A stretch of 64,000 nt of DNA from contig JACPVX010000037.1 in NCBI GenBank assembly GCA_016191555.1, positions 62,001 to 126,000 of the forward strand. The letters run 5' to 3'. This DNA comes from Bacteroidota bacterium (lineage in GTDB: Bacteria > Bacteroidota > Bacteroidia > Cytophagales > Cyclobacteriaceae). How positions within the stretch are numbered: the first letter of the stretch is position 1; every line of letters begins with the position of its first letter. Positions 27,900-34,510 of this stretch are shown piece after piece. The translations under genes were made by a program, and so were the position numbers. The notes beneath the pieces are model-generated. The model worked only from the letters and a program-made list of their open reading frames with translations, searched no databases and was not told the origin of the DNA.

Positions 27900-28823
27900 T
27901 TAACTCACCTCCATCATATTTCGCAACTGACTGATTTTTTCCATCACTTCTTTTCCTTTGGGCCGGGAGACGGGAATGGAGAAATCTGAACCGTTCATTT
28001 TTAGCTTATAGCCATTGGTATTTCCGGTAATGGCGCTGATGGCATTTACATTTACAATATAAGAGCGATGGCATCGCAATGTGAACGAATTGTTAAGTTG
28101 CGATTCCAGGTTTTTTAAATTTACACGCAAAAGTTTTTTCTGGATAGCGCTTTCTTCTTTCCAATGAATGGTGGAATAATTATCATCGGCCTCAATAAAA
28201 AGTAAGTCTGGCAGATTGAAAGTGAGGCTTTCGCTGGTATCTGAATACAGGGTGACTACCGTGGCTGTTTTTACTGCTTCTTTAGATTCTTTCTTTAAGG
28301 TTTGAATTTTTTGCAGTTCCTGATTGGTTTTAATTGCCTCATGGAGATTCTGCTGAAGCATTTGCGCTTTTAAAAATAAGGTGCAAAGTGTGATGGGTAT
28401 CACGCCTTTGATAGCTACCTGCGCGCTCGTATGCGCTGATACTTCCAGCCACGACATATTAAGCGGACAGAAAAACAGTTTTTCCATCACAGTAGAAATC
28501 AACCAAATGAGCACCAGGTGTAAAATATTCAAATAAATGTATTTTTTGATAGTCCATGTGGTTGGATCCATCATGACAGGAAAAATGCGCGGCAATAGCA
28601 GAACATTAAAAAAAAGAACTGCCAACGTAATTAGGCCATGAAGCCAGCCTAAATCGTTCGCAAAGGTGAGTTCCGATTCAGTTTTAAATAAATAAAGGAA
28701 TGCAGTTACAAACCCACTAATAAACAGCCCCAATAGAAAATTTTTGCGTTCATCATTGAGGTAAAATGGAAATGGAGCGTTTAGCCAGTCAGCCAGCTGC
28801 TTCGATAACGAGCGTTCTTCCAT
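27900..28823 (-). CDS. Membrane-anchored LytTR transcriptional regulator
   Basis: 307 residues from ATG 28823. Four hydrophobic segments fill about residues 20-165, a coiled region follows (QQNLHEAIKTNQELQKIQTLKKE), and a C-terminal LytTR DNA-binding domain covers about 205-300 (LPDLLFIEADDNYSTIHW, FTLRCHRSYIVNVNAISAI). Earlier ATGs at 28862 and 28883 exist, but a good promoter (TTG, 20 bases, TAAGTTTG) would start transcription at about 28862, so 28823 is the better start. A LytTR-type direct repeat lies just upstream of that promoter, suggesting autoregulation. Confidence 0.85.
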   Translation of the reverse strand: MEERSLSKQLADWLNAPFPFYLNDERKNFLLGLFISGFVTAFLYLFKTESELTFANDLGWLHGLITLAVLFFNVLLLPRIFPVMMDPTTWTIKKYIYLNILHLVLIWLISTVMEKLFFCPLNMSWLEVSAHTSAQVAIKGVIPITLCTLFLKAQMLQQNLHEAIKTNQELQKIQTLKKESKEAVKTATVVTLYSDTSESLTFNLPDLLFIEADDNYSTIHWKEESAIQKKLLRVNLKNLESQLNNSFTLRCHRSYIVNVNAISAITGNTNGYKLKMNGSDFSIPVSRPKGKEVMEKISQLRNMMEVS

Positions 28824-28868
28824 ATTCGAGGCCGGGGAATTGATTGCCTGATATTGATCCATACACCA

Positions 28869-28901
28869 CAAACTTAAAAACAACTCCCAAAGTTGCCAAT
28901 T
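28869..28901 (-). promoter_or_regulatory. Promoter of the LytTR gene
   Basis: On the minus strand ATTG (28898-28901), a 21-base spacer, then TAAGTTTG (28869-28876), a perfect -7 element. Transcription would begin near 28862, leaving a leader of about 40 bases before ATG 28823. Confidence 0.55.
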
Positions 28902-28913
28902 GCTGCCAACTGC

Positions 28914-28943
28914 GTGGTGAAAAGAGCAGGGTTTGTGGTGAAA
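28914..28943 (-). promoter_or_regulatory. LytTR-type direct repeat
   Basis: TTTCACCAC occurs twice on the minus strand (28935-28943 and 28914-28922) separated by exactly 12 bases, a 21-base period. LytTR proteins such as AgrA and ComE bind pairs of nine-base direct repeats with 12-13 bases between them. The pair lies about 52-81 bases before the predicted transcription start, a place suited to an activator. An inverted near-copy, CACCACAAA, is at 28864-28872. Confidence 0.55.
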
Positions 28944-28994
28944 TGCTTTGCTCTTTTGGTGGATTGATTCCGATAGTAATGCTTTTTACAAGGC

Positions 28995-29843
28995 CTAATT
29001 CAAAGATTTTGGGGTAGATAGTTCGCCCATGCCCATCCGATCGCACTTCATCAGCAAATCTTGTAAGTCGGCACCTTTTCCCCGCAAAGGGTCGATGGCT
29101 TTTACCAATCTGGTTCGCATGTCAAAAAGTTCATCACGATCAAATTTTTTAGAGCCTCTAACGAGATCGAGTTGATTCAATGCCTCTTGTTGATTTTGCT
29201 TAGGATTGAACATGCCATTAAGCTCAGAGCATTGGTTGCACACGCCATTTTTGTTGATCAGCGCACAGCGGTTGTCGAAGATGTCCATCATCGTATGGCG
29301 TGCATCCTGCAATAGATGTTTTACCACATCTTGCGATTTGTCCATGATGACGGCAATTTCTTTGACAGAGAAATCATAGATGTCCTTTAAGATCAGCGCT
29401 ACTTGTTTTTCGATGGCTAGTGTTTTGCCCATGCAGGTGAAGCAGTGGTCGATGTGGTCGCGCATATCGAACGTTCCTTCGGGAGATTCTTGTCCTTTTT
29501 TCAGAATGGAGTTGCGTACCGTTTCATTGCTCATCACTATGCCTTTGGCGATCTCTTTCGTGTTCACAGTCCAGCGTTTGAATTGTCGCAAGTGATCGTA
29601 CGCCAGGTTAGTAGCAATTTGAAACATCCATGTTTTGAAAGACGATTTGCCCTTGAAGGTAGACACCTTGTCAAACCCGCGAATGAAGGCATCGTGTGCA
29701 ATGTCTTCTGCGTCCTCACGACTGGCCACCAATCGATACAAATACGTAGTGAGCTGCGGTTGAAATTCGGCATACAATTTTTGAAACGCATGAATATCGC
29801 CACCCATGGCGAGCTTTAAGGTTTGTTCGTTGGAGTTTTCCAT
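28995..29843 (-). CDS. ECF sigma factor with cysteine-rich linker and C-terminal extension
   Basis: 282 residues. The sigma2 region is at about 10-90 (YLYRLVASREDAEDIAHDAFIRGF, FKTWMFQIATNLAYDHLR) and sigma4 at about 140-188 (LILKDIYDFSVKEIAVIMDKS). The linker between them holds HCFTC (Cys134, Cys137), and an extension of about 95 residues after sigma4 holds Cys193, Cys202, Cys205 and Cys267. No anti-sigma gene is adjacent. Paired cysteines in the linker plus a cysteine-rich tail recall CorE-type (ECF44) sigma factors, which sense metal redox state directly. It is the last gene of the operon NTF2-like / SDR / sigma, nine bases after the SDR stop. Confidence 0.87.
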   Translation of the reverse strand: MENSNEQTLKLAMGGDIHAFQKLYAEFQPQLTTYLYRLVASREDAEDIAHDAFIRGFDKVSTFKGKSSFKTWMFQIATNLAYDHLRQFKRWTVNTKEIAKGIVMSNETVRNSILKKGQESPEGTFDMRDHIDHCFTCMGKTLAIEKQVALILKDIYDFSVKEIAVIMDKSQDVVKHLLQDARHTMMDIFDNRCALINKNGVCNQCSELNGMFNPKQNQQEALNQLDLVRGSKKFDRDELFDMRTRLVKAIDPLRGKGADLQDLLMKCDRMGMGELSTPKSLN

Positions 29844-29852
29844 GGTATAAAA

Positions 29853-30599
29853 TTAACGAATTGGATTTTTAGGATTGACAATCGAAAAGGCAAGCGAAGA
29901 AAAAAAACGATGCAAATAAGAAAAAGATTTTGCGATAGAAACATGAATTGTAGAGCGATTGTTTTTCAAGCCATTCACTACGTCTTTCGCCACGCGCTCC
30001 GCTGAAACTTTCGCTGACGTAAAAATTTTTGTGGCTTCTGTGTCTACCGTGGGTGGTATCAACTCTATCACGCTTATATTCTTGTACAACTCGCGTAGTT
30101 GATAGCGAAGCGATAATACATACGAATGCAACGCAGCCTTTGAGGCGGAGTAAGTGGGTATAAAAGCGGCAGGCAAATACGCTACTGCCGAAGTTGTAAA
30201 AACAAACGCTGCTTCTTTTCGCTTTGCTAGTTCCGGTAAAAACAAACTGGTGAGCCGTACAGCCGATAAATAATTCGTTTCCATTTCGTTAGTCGCAATA
30301 GTAATGGCTGTTTTTTCAACGAGCGAATTCACACTCACAACACCTGCATTGTGATACAAAATATCGATACCGCCACTGCTCATGACCAACTGATGCATCA
30401 AACTCACGTCTTCTTCTTTGGTGATGTCACAACTAATAGTGGCGATGGATGGAAATTTACTTTTTGCCAATTGTAATTTAAGGCCATCTCGACCGCAAAT
30501 GATAACCTTCATTCCTTCCGTTAAAAAGTGTTTGATGCTTTCCAGTCCAATACCCGAAGAGCCACCGGTGATCAAAATGGTTTTGTCCTTCAGTTGCAT
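29853..30599 (-). CDS. Short-chain dehydrogenase/reductase (classical)
   Basis: 248 residues. The NAD(P)-binding motif TGGSSGIG is at 11-18, HNAGVVS near 83-89, and the catalytic Tyr150 and Lys154 are in YSASK. The pattern is that of DltE-like classical SDRs, with a C-terminal hydrophobic tail. It probably oxidises or reduces a carbonyl/alcohol. It lies two bases after the NTF2-like gene and nine before the sigma factor, so all three share the element at 30969. Confidence 0.9.
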   Translation of the reverse strand: MQLKDKTILITGGSSGIGLESIKHFLTEGMKVIICGRDGLKLQLAKSKFPSIATISCDITKEEDVSLMHQLVMSSGGIDILYHNAGVVSVNSLVEKTAITIATNEMETNYLSAVRLTSLFLPELAKRKEAAFVFTTSAVAYLPAAFIPTYSASKAALHSYVLSLRYQLRELYKNISVIELIPPTVDTEATKIFTSAKVSAERVAKDVVNGLKNNRSTIHVSIAKSFSYLHRFFSSLAFSIVNPKNPIR

Positions 30600-30601
30600 T
30601 C

Positions 30602-30946
30602 TTAATAGAAATATTTTTCCAAAATCACTTTTCCTTCCTTCACTTCGTATACACCAATTTCTTTCCAGCCTCCGCGCGGTTGGCCTTTGTAGGTTACATC
30701 CCAGGTAAAAGCCACGCTAAAAAAGTTTCCATTCACTAACGGCTTTGAGATTTTTAGGCTGTGGATTTTCTCCATGCTGCCCATCCAGGCCTTTTGTTTT
30801 TTGTCGAGTGCCTTCAGGCCTTTCATTTTTTTCTTGTCGGCCTCTTGGCATACTACCTCCTCGGCAAACAATTCGTGGCGGGCTTCGCTGAATTTTTTCT
30901 TCGCACAGAGCGCAATCATGCGCGTAGCAATTTGTTTTGTTGTCAT
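30602..30946 (-). CDS. NTF2/SnoaL-like small protein
   Basis: 114 residues with the cone-shaped alpha+beta NTF2 layout: N-terminal helices (ARHELFAEEVVCQEADK) followed by strands (FFSVAFTWDVTY, IGVYEVKEGKVILEKYFY). The family includes polyketide cyclases, ketosteroid isomerases and non-enzymatic ligand binders. First gene of the sigma factor operon, with a conserved promoter-like element 22 bases before its start. Confidence 0.82.
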   Translation of the reverse strand: MTTKQIATRMIALCAKKKFSEARHELFAEEVVCQEADKKKMKGLKALDKKQKAWMGSMEKIHSLKISKPLVNGNFFSVAFTWDVTYKGQPRGGWKEIGVYEVKEGKVILEKYFY

Positions 30947-30968
30947 CGTATTTTCGTCTTTGGGATTT

Positions 30969-30998
30969 AGACGAACAGGTCGGCCAAAACGGGCGGAA
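30969..30998 (-). promoter_or_regulatory. Conserved 30-base element A (putative ECF promoter)
   Basis: On the minus strand it reads TTCCGCCCGTTTTGG, then CCGACCTG, then TTCGTCT. CCGCCC and CGTC lie 17 bases apart, as ECF -35 and -10 elements do. The element ends 22 bases before the start codon of the NTF2-like gene, so it would drive the operon that encodes the sigma factor. It agrees at 21 of 30 positions in common with elements B and C. Confidence 0.65.
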
Positions 30999-31013
30999 CT
31001 TTAATAAAAAAGA

Positions 31014-31033
31014 TTGCCCGCATTGGCGAGCAA
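31014..31033 (-). terminator. Terminator of the SDR-like gene
   Basis: Stem TTGCTCGC / GCGGGCAA (one mismatch) around a four-base loop, followed on the minus strand by TCTTTTTT. It lies between the stop of the SDR-like gene at 31178 and element A. The opposite side also has a T-run, so it may work both ways. Confidence 0.65.
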
Positions 31034-31177
31034 CTCTTTTTTTGGTTTAAATACATAGAACTTCCTGTTTTCATATTCTGACATGCTGGTTTTACGGGTT
31101 GTTTTTCCCCCAACTAAACCGTGGAAATCAATATGAAGCCCAATGAGTTCTTGTTTCTTGCTTTTAGGATTGGTGAT

Positions 31178-31987
31178 TTAGATCACCATCATACTGCCAA
31201 AGTCTACATCAATGATGTGGCTGTTCAATGCAGCTCCTGCATCAGAGACAAGGAAGGAAGCTACATCGCCTACTTCTGTAAGGGTTGGCGTGCGTTTGCC
31301 TGCCAACAAGTGCGCGCCTGTTTGCATTCCTTTCAAAGCCTCACCGGGTATGCCCATGGTCTTCGCTAAGTTGGCGTTCGACTCTTGAATAGAGCGCGAC
31401 TCAAACAAGGCGGTAGAATTCAAACCGATTACTTTAATTCCAAAATTTCCAAACTCGGCAGCCAATACACGCGTCAATCCTTCTACCGCTGTGCTGGCTG
31501 ATGAAATGCCCGCCATGAACGGCAACTTTAATCGCGACAAGCTGGAAGTAAGCGTGAGAATGGTTCCTTCGCTTTTCGTTTCAACCATATACCGGGCTGC
31601 AATTTTGGAGGTGAGAAACTGCGATCCAACAATTGTTGTGAGTGGCTCGAGAAAATGCTCTAACGATGTGATGGCGGTTGGTAGACCCATGCTGACATCA
31701 TTGGCACGTACACCAATACCATTAAACACAATGTGTAGTTTGCCATTGTCATCTGAAATCTTTTTCAGATAGGTGTCGATCTGACTTTCGTTCAGTGCAT
31801 CTACCTGATGTGCTTCGGCTTTGCCACCGGCTTGATTGATTTCTTCGGCAATTTTTTTTACTTCCTTCAGGTTTCTACCGGACAAGTAAACTTTTGCACC
31901 GTGTTGTGCAAATGATTTTGCGACTGCACTAGCAATCGCTCCGTTGGCTGCAAACACAGCCGCTACTTTGTTTTGTAAAGTTGACAT
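31178..31987 (-). CDS. SDR-fold protein lacking the catalytic Tyr and Lys
   Basis: 269 residues from ATG 31987. The Rossmann start VAAVFAANGAIASAVA replaces the usual TGxxxGIG. The place of the catalytic YxxxK is taken by ISSAS (Ile161, Ser165), just before the well-kept AVEGLTRVLAAEFG. It therefore cannot use the classical proton relay. Non-catalytic or altered-mechanism SDRs of this type exist. An earlier Met at 32029 falls inside element B, which supports the start used here. Element B lies 27 bases upstream. Confidence 0.8.
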   Translation of the reverse strand: MSTLQNKVAAVFAANGAIASAVAKSFAQHGAKVYLSGRNLKEVKKIAEEINQAGGKAEAHQVDALNESQIDTYLKKISDDNGKLHIVFNGIGVRANDVSMGLPTAITSLEHFLEPLTTIVGSQFLTSKIAARYMVETKSEGTILTLTSSLSRLKLPFMAGISSASTAVEGLTRVLAAEFGNFGIKVIGLNSTALFESRSIQESNANLAKTMGIPGEALKGMQTGAHLLAGKRTPTLTEVGDVASFLVSDAGAALNSHIIDVDFGSMMVI

Positions 31988-32014
31988 AAATTGATTTTTT
32001 GGTTTATGCGGTTG

Positions 32015-32044
32015 AGACGAATAGCTCAACCAAAATGGGCGGAA
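32015..32044 (-). promoter_or_regulatory. Conserved 30-base element B (putative ECF promoter)
   Basis: Minus strand: TTCCGCCCATTTTGG, then TTGAGCTA, then TTCGTCT. Same length and spacing as elements A and C. It stands 27 bases before the start of the SDR-like gene. Confidence 0.65.
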
Positions 32045-32174
32045 TATTTTACAATGATTCCCTCACGTTGCTGCAATTAGGTTGTTGATTTTGTCGATTG
32101 ACGGACAATTGTCTTTTTTCTCACGCGATGGTGAAGGGAAAACACTTTCTTTGAGAAATAAATTTAAAAGCTAA

Positions 32175-32633
32175 ATGATTCGACTAACAATCCAACAAGA
32201 CCTGCATGCATTGAAACAGGTAATTGATTCCACCGGCTTGTTCCCATCGGAATTATTAGAGGGCATGACTGCGGATTTTTTATCGAACCCCGAATCCTCA
32301 GATAAATGGTTGACGAAAGAAGAAGGAGGTGTGCCTATAGGTGTAGCGTATTATGCGCCCGAGCGACTTACCGAAGGAACGTACAATCTATATCTGATAG
32401 CAGTTCGTACAGAAGATCAGGGAAAAGGCATAGGCGCGGAGATCATGAAATATGTCGAAAAGAAACTTCTTCGGGAAGGTCATCGGGTTTTAATTGTGGA
32501 GACATCGTCATTGCCTGAGTTTGAAGCCACCCGAAATTTTTACAAAAAACTTGACTATACCCAAGAGGCCACCATCCACGATTTCTACAAGCAAGGCGAG
32601 CATAAAATTATCTTTTGGAAAAAATTGATATAG
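32175..32633 (+). CDS. GNAT family N-acetyltransferase
   Basis: 152 residues with a GNAT fold. The acetyl-CoA pyrophosphate loop is in LIAVRTEDQGKGIGAEIMKYVEKKL (about residues 74-98), and a late EATRNFYKKLDYTQEATIHDFY matches the family's C-terminal strand region. Acceptor unknown. It is the only plus-strand gene among the elements, and it is bounded by a bidirectional terminator at 32659. Confidence 0.88.
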   Translation: MIRLTIQQDLHALKQVIDSTGLFPSELLEGMTADFLSNPESSDKWLTKEEGGVPIGVAYYAPERLTEGTYNLYLIAVRTEDQGKGIGAEIMKYVEKKLLREGHRVLIVETSSLPEFEATRNFYKKLDYTQEATIHDFYKQGEHKIIFWKKLI

Positions 32634-32658
32634 GATAAGTTTCGTACGCTGAATAGCA

Positions 32659-32688
32659 AAAGCCATTCTCAGCATAGAGAATGGCTTT
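32659..32688. terminator. Bidirectional rho-independent terminator
   Basis: Perfect 12-base stem AAAGCCATTCTC / GAGAATGGCTTT with a six-base loop between the converging GNAT and APCDD1-like genes. Confidence 0.85.
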
Positions 32689-32710
32689 ATTTATTTCAAC
32701 AAACTGACTT

Positions 32711-33298
32711 CTACTTTTTCACAACAGCTGGAGTCAATTTAGTAGGCCTTTTTTCAGGAGAACACATATTGTTATCAGAAGGGCGCTCGCCAAAATAAAG
32801 TTTGCCTTCTTTATCCAACGAAAGCAAATCGTAATCGCCCGGACAATCGGCAACAGATTGCCATGCTGAGCAGCCTGTAATCGAAATATCTTTTTCTACA
32901 TCTTTTGTCAAGTTGCAGGCGGCAAAGCCAAAGGCTTGAATCAAATTAGCATCAGCTGTTTTAAGCGTTACCCATTTTTTGTCTTCATAGAACACAGCAT
33001 TGTACGCGTTGTCAACTGCTTTGGATTTGTCTAACACTTTGTAAGTGCCTTCGGTTCGGAAAGTGAAGACTTGCATCTTCAATTCGGGGTCGAGCCCCAG
33101 CGTGAAGTGAAGTGTCCACTTTCCTTTATCAAAAGTGAATACGCGTTTGCCCCACGCTTTACCGTAGTTGTACGGAGCAGGGTCGGCATAGGTGCCTGAT
33201 AATTTTTCCAACGCAGTTTTGCTGTCGGTGGTATTGGTGAAACTGAATGCGAGGGCAATGGCTACCATCAGCCCCACTGCAAAAAATAGTTTTTTCAT
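32711..33298 (-). CDS. Secreted APCDD1-like protein
   Basis: 195 residues with signal peptide (about 1-22). The mature part has distinctive runs GTYADPAPYNYGKAWGKRVF, KMQVFTFRTEGTYKVL, FGFAACNL, KLYFGERPSDNNMC and KRPTKL, with four cysteines. I believe this matches bacterial relatives of APCDD1, a domain first known from vertebrate Wnt inhibitors, but I could not check. It acts outside the cytoplasm, and its ligand is unknown. Element C, 24 bases before its start, ties it to the sigma factor operon. Confidence 0.6.
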   Translation of the reverse strand: MKKLFFAVGLMVAIALAFSFTNTTDSKTALEKLSGTYADPAPYNYGKAWGKRVFTFDKGKWTLHFTLGLDPELKMQVFTFRTEGTYKVLDKSKAVDNAYNAVFYEDKKWVTLKTADANLIQAFGFAACNLTKDVEKDISITGCSAWQSVADCPGDYDLLSLDKEGKLYFGERPSDNNMCSPEKRPTKLTPAVVKK

Positions 33299-33322
33299 AT
33301 TGTTTTGGTTTGTTTGTCCTTC

Positions 33323-33352
33323 AGACGAACGAGTGAACCAAAACGGGCGGGA
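33323..33352 (-). promoter_or_regulatory. Conserved 30-base element C (putative ECF promoter)
   Basis: Minus strand: TCCCGCCCGTTTTGG, then TTCACTCG, then TTCGTCT. It lies between the stop of the SnoaL-like gene and the start of the APCDD1-like gene, 24 bases before the latter. Confidence 0.65.
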
Positions 33353-33375
33353 TTCCAGAAACTAATTAATCCCTT

Positions 33376-33729
33376 TCAGGCGATGAATCTCTCTCTCATA
33401 ATCTTACCGTCTTTCCAATCCTGAATGGCGACTTGCACTACTTTGATGGATCCATTTATAGCGTGATCGAAGTCCAGTGACCACACAAGAAAACTGCGAT
33501 TGCCTTTAATGATTTTACCTACGGCTGTAAAATCGCGGATTGCTTTTACATTCGATAAGAGTTCATTCCCGATTTTTGTGTTGAGTATTTTTCCATGGTG
33601 CGTCACACCATCTAAATCCGTTTTTTCGATTTCATCATGATAAAATTTGTCAAAAGCCTCCATAGGTTTGCCTTGCGACACCAGTGAAATCAATTCTTCC
33701 AATGATTGTGCGATTTGTTGTTCTGTCAT
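33376..33729 (-). CDS. SnoaL/NTF2-like protein
   Basis: 117 residues from ATG 33729. N-terminal helices (IAQSLEELISLVSQGKPMEAFDKFYHDEIE) are followed by GVTHHGK and strands ending VQVAIQDWKDGKIMRERFIA, the SnoaL-like pattern. It is divergent from the HxlR gene, with a shared 161-base control region that holds the palindrome at 33864, so HxlR control is likely. The upstream in-frame Met at 33771 is less likely. Confidence 0.78.
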   Translation of the reverse strand: MTEQQIAQSLEELISLVSQGKPMEAFDKFYHDEIEKTDLDGVTHHGKILNTKIGNELLSNVKAIRDFTAVGKIIKGNRSFLVWSLDFDHAINGSIKVVQVAIQDWKDGKIMRERFIA

Positions 33730-33863
33730 AATAGTTGATTTTAAATGGTTAATAAGATTTTCACAGAGCAACTTTTTGCTTGCGCTTTGAGTTGTTCCGT
33801 AATTAGCGGAGCAAAACTATTTGCCGTGTAGGCGCCTCACAAGAAGGCACTAAATTGTAGACA

Positions 33864-33881
33864 GGTTACTAAAAAGTTACC
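33864..33881. promoter_or_regulatory. Palindrome before the HxlR gene (putative HxlR operator)
   Basis: GGTTACT-AAAA-AGTTACC, six of seven arm positions complementary, nine bases before ATG 33891. It resembles the TTACTA...TAGTAA boxes of the HxlR proteins YodB/CatR. Binding would repress the HxlR gene and could also affect the divergent SnoaL-like gene. Confidence 0.5.
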
Positions 33882-33890
33882 AAGCTGGAT

Positions 33891-34274
33891 ATGAATAAAT
33901 TGACTTCTACTTTTTCTGTAAACAAAGAGCGCATTACCAACAATTGCCCTTTGACCAGTTCATTACTTTTGATTAGCGGCCGATGGAAGCTGATCATCAT
34001 CTGGCAATTGAAGGATGGCACCTTGCGATTTAGCGATTTGCAAAAAGCCATTCCGCACACCTCCAAAAAAATGCTGACACAACAATTAAAAGAGCTGGAA
34101 AACGATGGATTAGTAAGTAGAAAAGTTTACCCGGAGGTACCTCCAAGGGTTGAGTACACATTAACCGATTTAGCGAGCTCGTTGATGCCGATTTTGGAAA
34201 GTCTTTTAAATTGGGGGGTGGATCACAACATTATCGAACATGTAAAAAAGGGAGACAGCCAAAACTCTTTATAA
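33891..34274 (+). CDS. HxlR family winged-helix regulator
   Basis: 127 residues of the HxlR/MarR-like winged helix: CPLTSSLLLISGRWKLIIIWQL near the start, FSDLQKAIPHTSKKMLTQQLKELENDGLV as recognition region, and the wing VPPRVEYTLTDLA. Cys19 is in the position of the conserved redox Cys of HxlR proteins that sense quinones and other electrophiles. Divergent from a SnoaL-like gene, with a palindrome at its own start. Confidence 0.9.
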   Translation: MNKLTSTFSVNKERITNNCPLTSSLLLISGRWKLIIIWQLKDGTLRFSDLQKAIPHTSKKMLTQQLKELENDGLVSRKVYPEVPPRVEYTLTDLASSLMPILESLLNWGVDHNIIEHVKKGDSQNSL

Positions 34275-34510
34275 GGCAGTTGCTTTTCCTTGTAAATCTA
34301 TTTTGCAAAGTGATCCATTGTTCAATTGTTACTTCTATTTCTTGAACACACCTGCCGTTCCCAGTAAATGACCCGTCATCTATTTGGTGCCGCTGATGGC
34401 AAGATCAGGTCGTTGGCCAAAAACTCTTCGAATCGCAATCTACTAGCCCGTATCTCCCATTGAAGATGAAGTAGGGCGAGGTTTGATTTAATACTTCCGA
34501 TGGTTGAAGG

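Noticed and set aside
32015-32029. Earlier Met start of the SDR-like gene at 32029
   Set aside because: It lies inside conserved element B, and the SDR fold begins naturally at 31987.
34275-34510. Possible lost kinase domain downstream of the GAF sensor stop
   Set aside because: Reading the minus strand past the stop gives no PAS or kinase-like sequence in the frames I read.
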